This document shows positions 1-5,046 of a DNA stretch of 5,046 nucleotides, one piece after another. The stretch is from contig CAMDJS010000133.1 in assembly GCA_945900685.1 (NCBI GenBank), forward strand, positions 1-5,046. The letters run 5' to 3'. Position 1 is the stretch's first letter; every line of letters starts with the position of its first letter. The stretch is from Bordetella parapertussis. GTDB lineage: Bacteria; Pseudomonadota; Gammaproteobacteria; Burkholderiales; Burkholderiaceae_C. The notes beneath the pieces were generated by a model. The model worked only from the letters and a program-made list of their open reading frames with translations. It was not told the DNA's origin and did no database searches. The position numbers and the translations under genes were made by a program.

Positions 1-955
1 CTGCCGCCCCGCTCACCGCCAGCGCCACCATCGACAAGACAAAACTGTCTGACAGGCCAAACACTATCAAAGACAAGCCAAACACCGCCACGGCAGCCAA
101 CAACTTGTAGCATACGTTGCGCTGGATCGGCCAACGGGTGATCACGACAGACATGCACAACGCGCCCGCCGCAGGTGCTGCGCGCAACAAGCCCAAACCC
201 TCGGGGCCGACATGCAAGATATCGCGGGCAAAAATAGGCAGCAAGGCGGTGGCTCCACCCAGCAACACCGCGAACAAATCCAACGAAATAGCACCCAGCA
301 AAACTTTGCGCTCCCAGACAAAAGCCACACCGGCAAACAGTGATGTCCAACTCAAACTGTTGTCCCGTGCCACGTGTTCGTAGCGCACCCACAAAGTCAA
401 CAACATGGACATGCTGAACAACACGGTGCATACGCTGTAAACCGTCAACGCACCGCTGAGGTACAAAAACCCACCCAATGCAGGCCCGCCAATCACCGCC
501 ACTTGCACGCCGGTGGAACTGAGCGCGACAGCGCGTTGAAACAAGGCTTTGGGCACCAGCAAGGGCGTGATGGCTTGTTGCGCTGGCATTTGAAAAGCCC
601 TTGTCAAACCCAGCACCCATGCCACGGCAAATATCAACTCGCGGCTGGCCTGACCGCGCCATGTCGCCACACCAAGCAACACGGCCACCATGGCCAGCAC
701 CAGCATGCATGTGGCGAAAATGCGGCCGCGGTGCAAACGGTCAATCACATGACCGGCGGGCAATGCCATGAGCAGCGCCGGTATGAACTGAAACAAACCG
801 ACCAACCCCAGATCCCAAGCGCTGTTGGTCAGTTCGTACATGTGCCAACTGATGGCCAGCATCAGCATTTGGTGCGCGGAAATTCCACATATGCGCGCCA
901 GCCAAAAGCGCATGAACTGGCGCTGCGCCAGCAATTCAGTGAAAGACGAAGTCAT
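1..955 (-). CDS. MFS transporter, MFS_3/EntS-like (C-terminal part outside the window)
   Basis: An uninterrupted frame of 318 codons starts at 955 and runs off the left edge, so the C-terminal quarter or so is missing. It predicts a polytopic inner-membrane transporter of the major facilitator superfamily. Hydrophobic segments lie near residues 28-42, 47-67, 80-98, 106-118, 148-168, 171-190, 219-241, 255-273 and 284-300. A motif-A-like loop (AGHVIDRLHRGR, 67-78) follows the second helix, and FQMPAQQAITPLLVP (121-135) and VIGGPALGG (154-162) match the usual pattern of the MFS_3 group that includes the enterobactin exporter EntS. The substrate cannot be read from sequence. The start is chosen because MTSSFTELLAQRQFMRFW has the usual short cytoplasmic N-terminus; no good Shine-Dalgarno precedes it. 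It lies 63 nt after the dehydrogenase stop on the same strand, so co-transcription is likely. Direction of transport (export or uptake) is unknown. Confidence 0.9.
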   Translation of the reverse strand, partial: MTSSFTELLAQRQFMRFWLARICGISAHQMLMLAISWHMYELTNSAWDLGLVGLFQFIPALLMALPAGHVIDRLHRGRIFATCMLVLAMVAVLLGVATWRGQASRELIFAVAWVLGLTRAFQMPAQQAITPLLVPKALFQRAVALSSTGVQVAVIGGPALGGFLYLSGALTVYSVCTVLFSMSMLLTLWVRYEHVARDNSLSWTSLFAGVAFVWERKVLLGAISLDLFAVLLGGATALLPIFARDILHVGPEGLGLLRAAPAAGALCMSVVITRWPIQRNVCYKLLAAVAVFGLSLIVFGLSDSFVLSMVALAVSGAA

Positions 956-1018
956 GTCAGATTGTCGTTGCAATGCCAGAGGCACACAAACAAGCCACCG
1001 ACAGAAAAGCTGGACTGT

Positions 1019-1753
1019 TTAAATCGTCATGCCGCCGTCCACCGAATACGCATTGCCGGTGGCGAAACGGGATTCATCGCTAGCCAGAAACACCACGATA
1101 GGAGCGATTTCATGTGCCTGCGCCAAGCGACCCATGGGTTGTCTGGCGATGAAGTTTTTGCGCGCCTGCACCGGATCGGCTTGGCTGTTGATCCGGTCTT
1201 GCAGCGATGGCGTATCGACGGTGCCAGGGCAAATCGCATTGCAGCGTATGCCTTGGGCCACGTAGTCGGCCGCGACTGCTTTGGTCAAACCGATCACTGC
1301 CGCTTTGCTCACACCGTAAACAAACCGGTTGGGCAAGCCTTTGATGCTGGAAGCCACGCTGGCCATGTTGATGATGCTGCCACCACCCTGCGCGAGCATC
1401 TTGGGCAGCACCGCTTGAATCATCCAAAACTGTGAACGCGCGTTCAAGTTCATAGCGAAATCCCATTGCTCATCGGTGGCATCCAAAGCGGTGTTGCTGT
1501 GCACATAACCGGCGCAATTGAAAACCGCGTCAATCTTGTCGATGCGCGCTACCAAGGCATGAATGCCCGCTTTGTCCATCACATCCAGTGTTGCGGTGTG
1601 AATGCGGTCTTGACCTGCAAACGACGCCAGCAATGCGGGGTTGACGTCTGTTGCCCAGACGGTGGCACCTTCGGCCGCCATGGCCAGCACAGAGGCATGT
1701 CCAATGCCTTGTCCGGCAGCAGTCACCAGAACGGTTTTGTTGGCGAGGCGCAT
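1019..1753 (-). CDS. SDR-family NAD-dependent dehydrogenase, DHRS6/BDH2-like (3-hydroxybutyrate or 2-keto-3-deoxy-sugar-acid type)
   Basis: Cytosolic short-chain dehydrogenase/reductase of 244 residues, the usual classical SDR length and complete. The cofactor motif TAAGQGIG is at 11-18; Asp36 at the end of the second beta strand favours NAD over NADP. NCAG is at 79-82, the active-site Asn lies in MNLN (101-104), the catalytic Ser at about 132, Tyr146 and Lys150 form YxxxK, and CPGT is at 175-178. Stretches such as PKMLAQ, IRCNAICPGTVDTPSLQ and FLASDES closely match human DHRS6 (cytosolic 3-hydroxybutyrate dehydrogenase type 2) and bacterial enzymes that oxidise 2-keto-3-deoxy-L-fuconate or -rhamnonate. 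Arg143, Arg187 and Arg204 sit where, from memory, DHRS6 has its substrate-carboxylate arginines, which suggests a hydroxy-acid substrate. The start is fixed by AGGAGA six bases upstream. No sugar-acid pathway genes are adjacent, so the substrate stays open. It lies between the hydrolase (80 nt upstream) and the MFS gene (63 nt downstream). Confidence 0.93.
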   Translation of the reverse strand: MRLANKTVLVTAAGQGIGHASVLAMAAEGATVWATDVNPALLASFAGQDRIHTATLDVMDKAGIHALVARIDKIDAVFNCAGYVHSNTALDATDEQWDFAMNLNARSQFWMIQAVLPKMLAQGGGSIINMASVASSIKGLPNRFVYGVSKAAVIGLTKAVAADYVAQGIRCNAICPGTVDTPSLQDRINSQADPVQARKNFIARQPMGRLAQAHEIAPIVVFLASDESRFATGNAYSVDGGMTI

Positions 1754-1759
1754 GCGTTG

Positions 1760-1765
1760 TCTCCT
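1760..1765 (-). promoter_or_regulatory. Strong ribosome binding site of the dehydrogenase gene
   Basis: Read on the minus strand this is AGGAGA with a 6-nt spacer to the ATG at 1753. It is the clearest Shine-Dalgarno in the window and fixes the dehydrogenase start. Its first two bases (1764-1765) also belong to the 3' arm of an inverted repeat at 1764-1809. Confidence 0.75.
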
Positions 1766-1809
1766 AGAAAGACCCCTAGCTTAATCATTGGTGAAAAGTG
1801 GGTTTCTAG
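1764..1809 (-). repeat. Imperfect inverted repeat in the hydrolase-dehydrogenase spacer
   Basis: On the minus strand CTAGAAACCC (1809-1800) can pair with GGGTCTTTCTAG (1775-1764), giving ten base pairs with a two-base bulge and a 24-nt loop. The 3' arm runs into the dehydrogenase ribosome binding site. No U-run follows, so it is not a typical intrinsic terminator. It could mask the ribosome site or protect an mRNA end, or it may be chance; no covariation can be seen from one sequence. Confidence 0.3.
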
Positions 1810-1833
1810 CCAAGGCCACACCACAGGCTTGCA

Positions 1834-3000
1834 TCATTGAACCAAAGCCACCGCCTGATCAACAAAACGGTAAACCTCCAACGGTATTTGTCCGTTGGGG
1901 CCAGTCAATTTTTTGTCTCTGTGCTGCCCGGTTCGCACCACCACCAATTGAAGCGAAGGCACCACGATGACATATTGACCCTCATGCCCTTGCATCAAAT
2001 AAAAAGGATGCTTGTAGGTCCAATCCATCCACAGTGAATGACCATAAAACGGCTGTAAATCCGGTTGACGCATTCGCTCTATGAACGCATTGTCCCAGAG
2101 TTGTTTGCCGTTCCACTCGCCGTCTTGCAACAACAATTGACCGAGGCGCGCAAAGTCTCTTGCGCTGGCAAATACACAGCAGTAAGTGCGCTCCATACCG
2201 CCCTCTGCAGCCGGTCTGTCCATGGTGTAGACCGCATCGTTTTCCATGCCCAAGGGTTGCCACAGGCTGCGCGACAAATGCTCGCTGATGGTCAACGCCG
2301 GTTCTTTAGCCTGCAACGCCCGCTTGAGGAACACACCCAGCAGTTGGGTACTGCCGCTGCTGTACTCATATTCGCTGCCGGGTTCGCGTTCAAACCCATG
2401 CGACAGCACCAGCGCTTCGGCGTTTTTACCGTAGTACAAATTGGTCGTCATGTTCAGCGGCAAATAATAATTTTCTTCCCACTCGTGGCCTGACTTCATG
2501 GCGGAGAGTTGGGCGATGGTCGCTTTTTGGCCGCGTGGGTCTTGCGCATATTCCTTGATCTGCTCGGTCAAAGGCGCATCGAAACTGCTGATAAAGCCCT
2601 GCTTGACGGCCATCTCCACTTGCAAGGTGGTGATGGTTTTGGCCATGGAAAAAGAGTTGGTCAGGCTTTGCGCGTTGTAAGGCGCGAAATATTCCTCATG
2701 CACCAAAACACCTTTTTGCGCCACCACAAATGCAGCGGTACCGAATTTTTTCAAATAGGCCAGCGTGTCCGCTTCTAAAAGTTTTTGGTTGTAGCGAGGG
2801 TCTTTGGTCCAAGGCGATGAAACACCCTTGGAGATGATTTGTTGATCGAAGTTTTTCGCGTCATCGATATTCGCGGTTCTGTGGCCCTGCAGGTACGTGC
2901 TGCTGAGCGCACGCCAAATATAGCCATGGCCACTCAGTTGCAAACTGGCAGCGGCCAAAAGTAGCACCAACCCCAAAATCTTGAATGTCAATTTCATCAT
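1834..3000 (-). CDS. Membrane-anchored serine hydrolase, class C beta-lactamase / penicillin-binding-protein fold
   Basis: 388-residue protein of the beta-lactamase-related serine hydrolase family, which includes esterases, D-aminopeptidases and 6-aminohexanoate-dimer hydrolase (NylB). An uncleaved signal anchor or signal peptide covers about residues 5-23 (KILGLVLLLAAASLQL), placing the catalytic domain in the periplasm. The nucleophile motif SxxK is SMAK at 118-121. The second motif is Y213-S-S-G in EYEYSSGSTQLLG, and the third, KTG-like element is H339-E-G in QGHEGQYVIVVPSLQLVVV, the usual HxG form in this family. Length is normal and no break is seen. Two ATGs are adjacent; AGAGG (3007-3003) is only 2 nt from the first but 5 nt from the second (2997), so translation probably starts at 2997 (387 residues). 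It is the first of three minus-strand genes. True beta-lactamase activity is unlikely to be its main role; substrate unknown. Confidence 0.9.
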   Translation of the reverse strand: MMKLTFKILGLVLLLAAASLQLSGHGYIWRALSSTYLQGHRTANIDDAKNFDQQIISKGVSSPWTKDPRYNQKLLEADTLAYLKKFGTAAFVVAQKGVLVHEEYFAPYNAQSLTNSFSMAKTITTLQVEMAVKQGFISSFDAPLTEQIKEYAQDPRGQKATIAQLSAMKSGHEWEENYYLPLNMTTNLYYGKNAEALVLSHGFEREPGSEYEYSSGSTQLLGVFLKRALQAKEPALTISEHLSRSLWQPLGMENDAVYTMDRPAAEGGMERTYCCVFASARDFARLGQLLLQDGEWNGKQLWDNAFIERMRQPDLQPFYGHSLWMDWTYKHPFYLMQGHEGQYVIVVPSLQLVVVRTGQHRDKKLTGPNGQIPLEVYRFVDQAVALVQ

Positions 3001-3002
3001 GG

Positions 3003-3007
3003 CCTCT
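3003..3007 (-). promoter_or_regulatory. Ribosome binding site of the serine hydrolase
   Basis: AGAGG on the minus strand. The spacing (2 nt to the ATG at 3000, 5 nt to the ATG at 2997) argues for the second of the two tandem ATG codons as the main start. Confidence 0.5.
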
Positions 3008-3073
3008 TTGTCGCACAGTGGGTTGACTCTAGCGTAATTTGGCCAAGTAGCGTGACAGATTTATCACCAGATA

Positions 3074-3196
3074 ATGCCAGTCATGAATTTCCATGAATGC
3101 TCAAACACAGCCTACTATTTGCTGCTGCGCTTGGCGAATGTCGTCAACAACAGCATATGGGATGACCCGGCCTATTTGGCTTTGATATTCACATGA
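3074..3196 (+). CDS. Possible small protein, 40 (or 37) residues, overlapping the esterase start
   Basis: An open frame in the divergent spacer, too short to be called by length alone. It opens after the stop at 3053-3055 and has ATG codons at 3074 and 3083. It ends with TGA at 3194-3196, which overlaps the esterase ATG (3193-3195) as ATGA, the arrangement typical of translationally coupled genes. The product starts MPVMNFHEC, has a hydrophobic central part (YYLLLRLANVV, residues 14-24 of the long form) and ends DDPAYLALIFT. I do not recognise it. No good Shine-Dalgarno precedes either ATG. The esterase ATG also lacks one, which would fit coupling from this frame. GATAAT at 3070-3075 resembles a -10 box but lies on the first ATG and has no good -35. 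It may be a real leader gene or a chance frame in untranslated sequence. Confidence 0.3.
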   Translation: MPVMNFHECSNTAYYLLLRLANVVNNSIWDDPAYLALIFT

Positions 3197-3828
3197 CCCG
3201 CATCACCCACGTGCTGTACCTGCATGGATTTCGCTCCAGCCCGGGGTCCAGTAAAGCGCGATTTCTTCAGCATTGGTTTGCCAATGAATACCCGCACATC
3301 CAATGGGAATGCCCGCAACTTCCCGCCTCTGCGTTAGCCAGTGCACACATCGTCAGTCAACTACTTCAAACTTGGTCATCCGCACACAGCTTGGTCATCG
3401 GCTCTTCACTGGGCGGGTTTTATGCCAGTTGGGCCGCAGCCAAGTTCAGCTGCGCGGCCTGCTTACTCAACCCAGCGGTTCATCCGGCGCGCGACCTGGC
3501 TAGTTTTATAGGCGTCCACCCGAGTTGGCATGACCCGGACATCTTGGTTGAAATCAAGCCTGAGCATGTGGAGGAATTGAAAGCCTTGTATGTCTCTCGC
3601 GCATTGAATTTCTTACCTGCAAATGAAGTGACAGCAGGGCACATCAAGCATGACGCTTCACCTTTGCTAGCCATGATTGCCACCGGTGACGAGGTGCTGG
3701 ATTGGCAGGAAATGTCAGCGCGATACCCAGCGCATCAGCAATACATCATCCCAGGTTCTGACCACGGCATCACTGACTTTGCCGACCATGTGCATGTGCT
3801 GAAGTCTTTCATCAACGCCATGAATTGA
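3193..3828 (+). CDS. YqiA/YcfP-type alpha/beta-hydrolase (esterase)
   Basis: Cytoplasmic alpha/beta-fold hydrolase of 211 residues, close to E. coli YqiA (somewhat under 200 residues) and its UPF0227/YcfP relatives; no signal peptide. The N-terminus VLYLHGFRSSPGSSKARF (7-24) carries the HGF oxyanion element and the family's SSP-S-K pattern. The nucleophile elbow is G70-S-S72-L-G74. The acid lies in TGDEVLDW (164-171, probably Asp170), and the catalytic His is H191 in GSDHGITDF. YqiA is known as an esterase on short acyl and palmitoyl-CoA test substrates; its physiological role is poorly defined. The ATG at 3193 is preferred because an in-frame stop lies at 3163-3165 with no other start between, and the alignment begins at residue 1. 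No Shine-Dalgarno is visible; the start overlaps the stop of a small upstream frame (ATGA). It converges on the exported-protein gene, with 22 nt between the stops. Confidence 0.9.
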   Translation: MTRITHVLYLHGFRSSPGSSKARFLQHWFANEYPHIQWECPQLPASALASAHIVSQLLQTWSSAHSLVIGSSLGGFYASWAAAKFSCAACLLNPAVHPARDLASFIGVHPSWHDPDILVEIKPEHVEELKALYVSRALNFLPANEVTAGHIKHDASPLLAMIATGDEVLDWQEMSARYPAHQQYIIPGSDHGITDFADHVHVLKSFINAMN

Positions 3829-3829
3829 T

Positions 3830-3858
3830 CGGTTTAGAAAAGACAAGCCGTTACTTTT
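3830..3858 (+). terminator. Weak candidate terminator after the esterase
   Basis: CGGTTT (3830-3835) can pair with AAGCCG (3845-3850), with one G-U pair and a 9-nt loop, followed by TTACTTTT. It sits two bases after the esterase stop. The stem is short and the T-tract interrupted, and its tail covers the stop codon of the convergent gene, so strength is doubtful. Confidence 0.3.
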
Positions 3859-4186
3859 CCAGCTGAACATCACAGGAAGACATGCTGTGCATGCTGCCTT
3901 TTTTCCCCACCGACACATAGTTGTCTGAAGGAGTGTTGGTGGTGACCACCAACGCGTCGTCTTGGTAATCGGCCCATGTCTCACCGTCTTGTGATCGCCA
4001 AGCGCGGTTGAATTTCAAACTGTAGCTGTCGCCTTTGTAAAGCAACTCAGCGGTTTGACCCGAGAACTTGACTTTGAAAGGCGCACCCATCACCGCCTCG
4101 CCGCATTGCAGCCAAGCGCTGGTCAATTGGGCATTCGCTAAACCTGCGAAAAATAAGCAGGCGGCTAGAGATGTGTTTCGAAACAT
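3851..4186 (-). CDS. Small exported protein of unknown function, signal peptide, two mature cysteines
   Basis: 111-residue protein I cannot assign to a family with confidence. A Sec signal peptide is clear: MFRN, a hydrophobic stretch to about residue 16, then ANA with probable cleavage after Ala19 (ANA-QL). The mature ~92 residues hold exactly two cysteines, Cys28 near the start and Cys105 near the end, which could form one disulfide in the periplasm. Between them are alternating strand-like segments (FKVKFSGQTAELLYKGDSYSLKF, about 37-59), suggesting a small beta-barrel. This order loosely recalls MliC-type lysozyme inhibitors, but the SGARY-like and terminal W-G-D elements are missing, so that is only a weak idea. 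The start lies inside the truncated DUF47 frame (22-nt overlap), with only a weak GAAAG upstream, so translation may depend on ribosomes ending the DUF47 remnant. Transcription probably comes from the promoter at 4394-4422. Confidence 0.75.
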   Translation of the reverse strand: MFRNTSLAACLFFAGLANAQLTSAWLQCGEAVMGAPFKVKFSGQTAELLYKGDSYSLKFNRAWRSQDGETWADYQDDALVVTTNTPSDNYVSVGKKGSMHSMSSCDVQLEK

Positions 4187-4359
4187 GCCGCGCTTTCTGC
4201 CTTGTCCACATTAAGGGTGTATTTCTCGCGCAGACTCAGGTTGTCGTAATTTTGAACCAGGTTGGTGAATGCCTGCGAGGCCTCGACAATCCTGTCGGCA
4301 TGGCGATTGAACATTTCAAAGAAATCTGCGTCGCGAGGGAGGAGCTTTGAAAAAATCAT
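4165..4359 (-). pseudogene. Truncated DUF47 (Pit accessory / PhoU-like) gene, N-terminal remnant
   Basis: The 64 codons begin MIFSKLLPRDADFFEMFNRHADRIVEA and continue through LREKYTLNVDKAESAA (43-58). From memory this is the characteristic N-terminus of the DUF47 family (TIGR00153), PhoU-like helical proteins of about 205-215 residues usually encoded next to pit, the low-affinity phosphate transporter, and thought to modulate it. Family members continue after AESAA with a D-x-I-T-H-E segment and three to four further helices; here it reads CFETHL and stops at TAG. No other frame downstream resembles the missing part, and pit is absent: the exported-protein gene follows instead, starting inside this frame. 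I read it as a remnant left by deletion or rearrangement, although the 5' end, start codon and promoter look intact, so a short peptide may still be made. No strong Shine-Dalgarno precedes the ATG at 4359. Family identity is fairly sure; loss of function is inferred. Confidence 0.72.
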
Positions 4360-4393
4360 TGTCAGCCAAGTGTGCGTTGTTTCATAAACTCTG

Positions 4394-4422
4394 AGTATTC
4401 ATTAATGACAGCGCTTTGTCAC
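4394..4422 (-). promoter_or_regulatory. Candidate sigma70 promoter for the DUF47 remnant and exported-protein gene, with a dyad / Pho-box-like element
   Basis: On the minus strand GTGACA (4422-4417; five of six to TTGACA) and AATACT (4399-4394; four of six to TATAAT) are 17 nt apart. Transcription would start near 4387, about 28 nt before the DUF47 ATG at 4359. The -35 box overlaps a dyad, TGACA-N6-TGTCA (4406-4421 on the plus strand). Read as tandem repeats on the minus strand, GTGACAA-N4-CTGTCAT (4422-4405) has the 7-4-7 layout of a PhoB box, with a perfect second repeat but only four of seven in the first. Either could be an operator; neither is proven. Confidence 0.38.
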
Positions 4423-4528
4423 AAATTTTTCAAATGCTTTTTTTGTAGGCTTTGGGTTTAAGTAGAAATTGCTTATTTAGTAAACGTAACTCGCTGCCTT
4501 CTGTACCTGTATGCCTACAGTGACTGGC

Positions 4529-5046
4529 ATGAATACACGCACGCTAAGTATGGAACGCCAACCACCACAGGATCAGCAAGCGGTGCAATGGCTGTCAGAG
4601 TTGCTGACGCACAGCCTTGAATTGCAGGCCTCGGACATACATCTCGAGCCATTTGACAACCTGTTGCGGGTACGGGTGCGCCGCGACGGCAAGTTGTATG
4701 AAATGCCTGCACCGGCGGCAAGTTTGCGCGAACAAATCATCTCACGCATCAAAGTGCAGTCGCGGCTTGATATTGCTGAAAAGCGTTTACCGCAAGACGG
4801 CCGTTTGCAGTGGGCTGTCCAACAACGCATGGTGGACATGCGTGTGAGCAGTTTGCCGACTTTGCATGGCGAGAAACTGGTGTTGCGCATACTAGATATT
4901 CAGTCGCAGCAATTGAGCTTTGAGCATTTGGGTTTGCCGCACAAAGAACTTGATCAATTGATGCAAGCCATTCACCGGCCCAATGGCATGGTGTTGATCA
5001 CAGGACCGACTGGATCGGGCAAAACCGTCACTCTCTACACCTGCTT
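4529..5046 (+). CDS. GspE/PilB-family secretion or type IV pilus assembly ATPase (5' part, continues past the window)
   Basis: Frame open to the right edge, 172 codons plus two bases. It encodes the start of a hexameric traffic ATPase that powers type IV pilus assembly or type II secretion from the cytoplasmic face of the inner membrane. SDIHLEPF (36-42) opens the N2 domain, followed by RVRRDGKL, IAEKRLPQDGR (82-92), VDMRVSSLPTLHGEKLVLRILD (102-123), and the Walker A GPTGSGKT (159-166) followed by VTLYT. LPTLHGEK and GKTVTLYT look PilB-like rather than GspE-like. Only about 35 residues precede SDIH, so the N-terminal N1/MshEN domain of full-length PilB or GspE is absent, as in short forms such as HofB-type proteins. 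The start is uncertain: in-frame ATG codons at 4511, 4529 and 4550 all lack a clear Shine-Dalgarno, and the upstream stop is at 4487-4489. Walker B, the Asp/His boxes and the zinc motif lie beyond the window. It is divergent from the DUF47 remnant. Confidence 0.93.
   Translation, partial: MNTRTLSMERQPPQDQQAVQWLSELLTHSLELQASDIHLEPFDNLLRVRVRRDGKLYEMPAPAASLREQIISRIKVQSRLDIAEKRLPQDGRLQWAVQQRMVDMRVSSLPTLHGEKLVLRILDIQSQQLSFEHLGLPHKELDQLMQAIHRPNGMVLITGPTGSGKTVTLYTC

Noticed and set aside
374..1435. 353-codon plus-strand open frame
   Set aside because: It lies antisense to the MFS and dehydrogenase genes, spans both and their spacer, and its His/Gln/Arg-rich composition is typical of a shadow frame; the minus-strand products have clear family motifs.
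2065..2493. 142-codon plus-strand frame antisense to the serine hydrolase
   Set aside because: The hydrolase on the other strand has complete SxxK, YSS and HxG motifs; this frame has no recognisable feature or start signal.
3023..3028. TTGACT as a -35 box for the small frame and esterase
   Set aside because: No acceptable -10 lies 15-19 nt downstream; the nearest good match, GATAAT at 3070, is about 41 nt away and overlaps the first candidate start codon.
3039..3046. TTGGCCAA palindrome in the divergent spacer as an operator
   Set aside because: Only eight bases, no extended symmetry and no second copy, so chance is a sufficient explanation.
3097..3165. 22-codon plus-strand frame in the divergent spacer
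   Set aside because: Very short, no ribosome site, overlaps the better-supported frame coupled to the esterase.
4423..4448. T-rich stretch as an intrinsic terminator
   Set aside because: Seven Ts at 4438-4444 have no GC-rich stem before them; the AT-rich sequence fits a divergent promoter region better.
4573..4890. 105-codon minus-strand frame opposite the GspE/PilB-type ATPase
   Set aside because: Rich in Arg, Ser and Cys with no motif; the plus strand encodes an unmistakable traffic ATPase.

Overview
The window looks like chromosomal DNA of a Gram-negative proteobacterium, most likely a betaproteobacterium of the Burkholderiales (Comamonadaceae-like). This is inferred from moderate GC, from the MFS_3-type transporter, the DUF47 start and the YqiA-type esterase, and from exported proteins with Sec signals. 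It is a judgement from protein resemblance, not a database result.

Layout. Positions 1-3000 hold three genes on the minus strand, transcribed right to left: a membrane-anchored beta-lactamase-fold serine hydrolase (1834-3000), an NAD-type short-chain dehydrogenase very like DHRS6/BDH2 and bacterial 2-keto-3-deoxy-sugar-acid dehydrogenases (1019-1753), and an MFS transporter (955 to beyond the left edge). Gaps of 80 and 63 nt allow co-transcription. A divergent 192-nt spacer (3001-3192) separates them from a plus-strand YqiA-type esterase (3193-3828). That spacer also holds a 37-40-codon open frame whose stop overlaps the esterase start as ATGA.

On the minus strand, convergent with the esterase, lie a small exported protein with two mature cysteines (3851-4186) and, overlapping its start by 22 nt, the first ~60 codons of a DUF47 (Pit accessory, PhoU-like) gene that stops abruptly (4165-4359). 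The rest of DUF47 and the usual pit gene are absent. A plausible sigma70 promoter with a dyad / Pho-box-like element lies at 4394-4422. From about 4529 rightward runs a plus-strand GspE/PilB-family ATPase, cut by the window edge just after its Walker A motif; it lacks the long N-terminal N1/MshEN domain.

How the genes may work together. Hydrolase, dehydrogenase and transporter could form a small catabolic or detoxification set (hydrolysis, oxidation of a hydroxy acid, transport), but no substrate can be read from sequence. I see no clear undescribed system, CRISPR array, RNA gene or insertion sequence. The best second-look items are the truncated DUF47 gene overlapped by the exported-protein gene, and the small frame coupled to the esterase.
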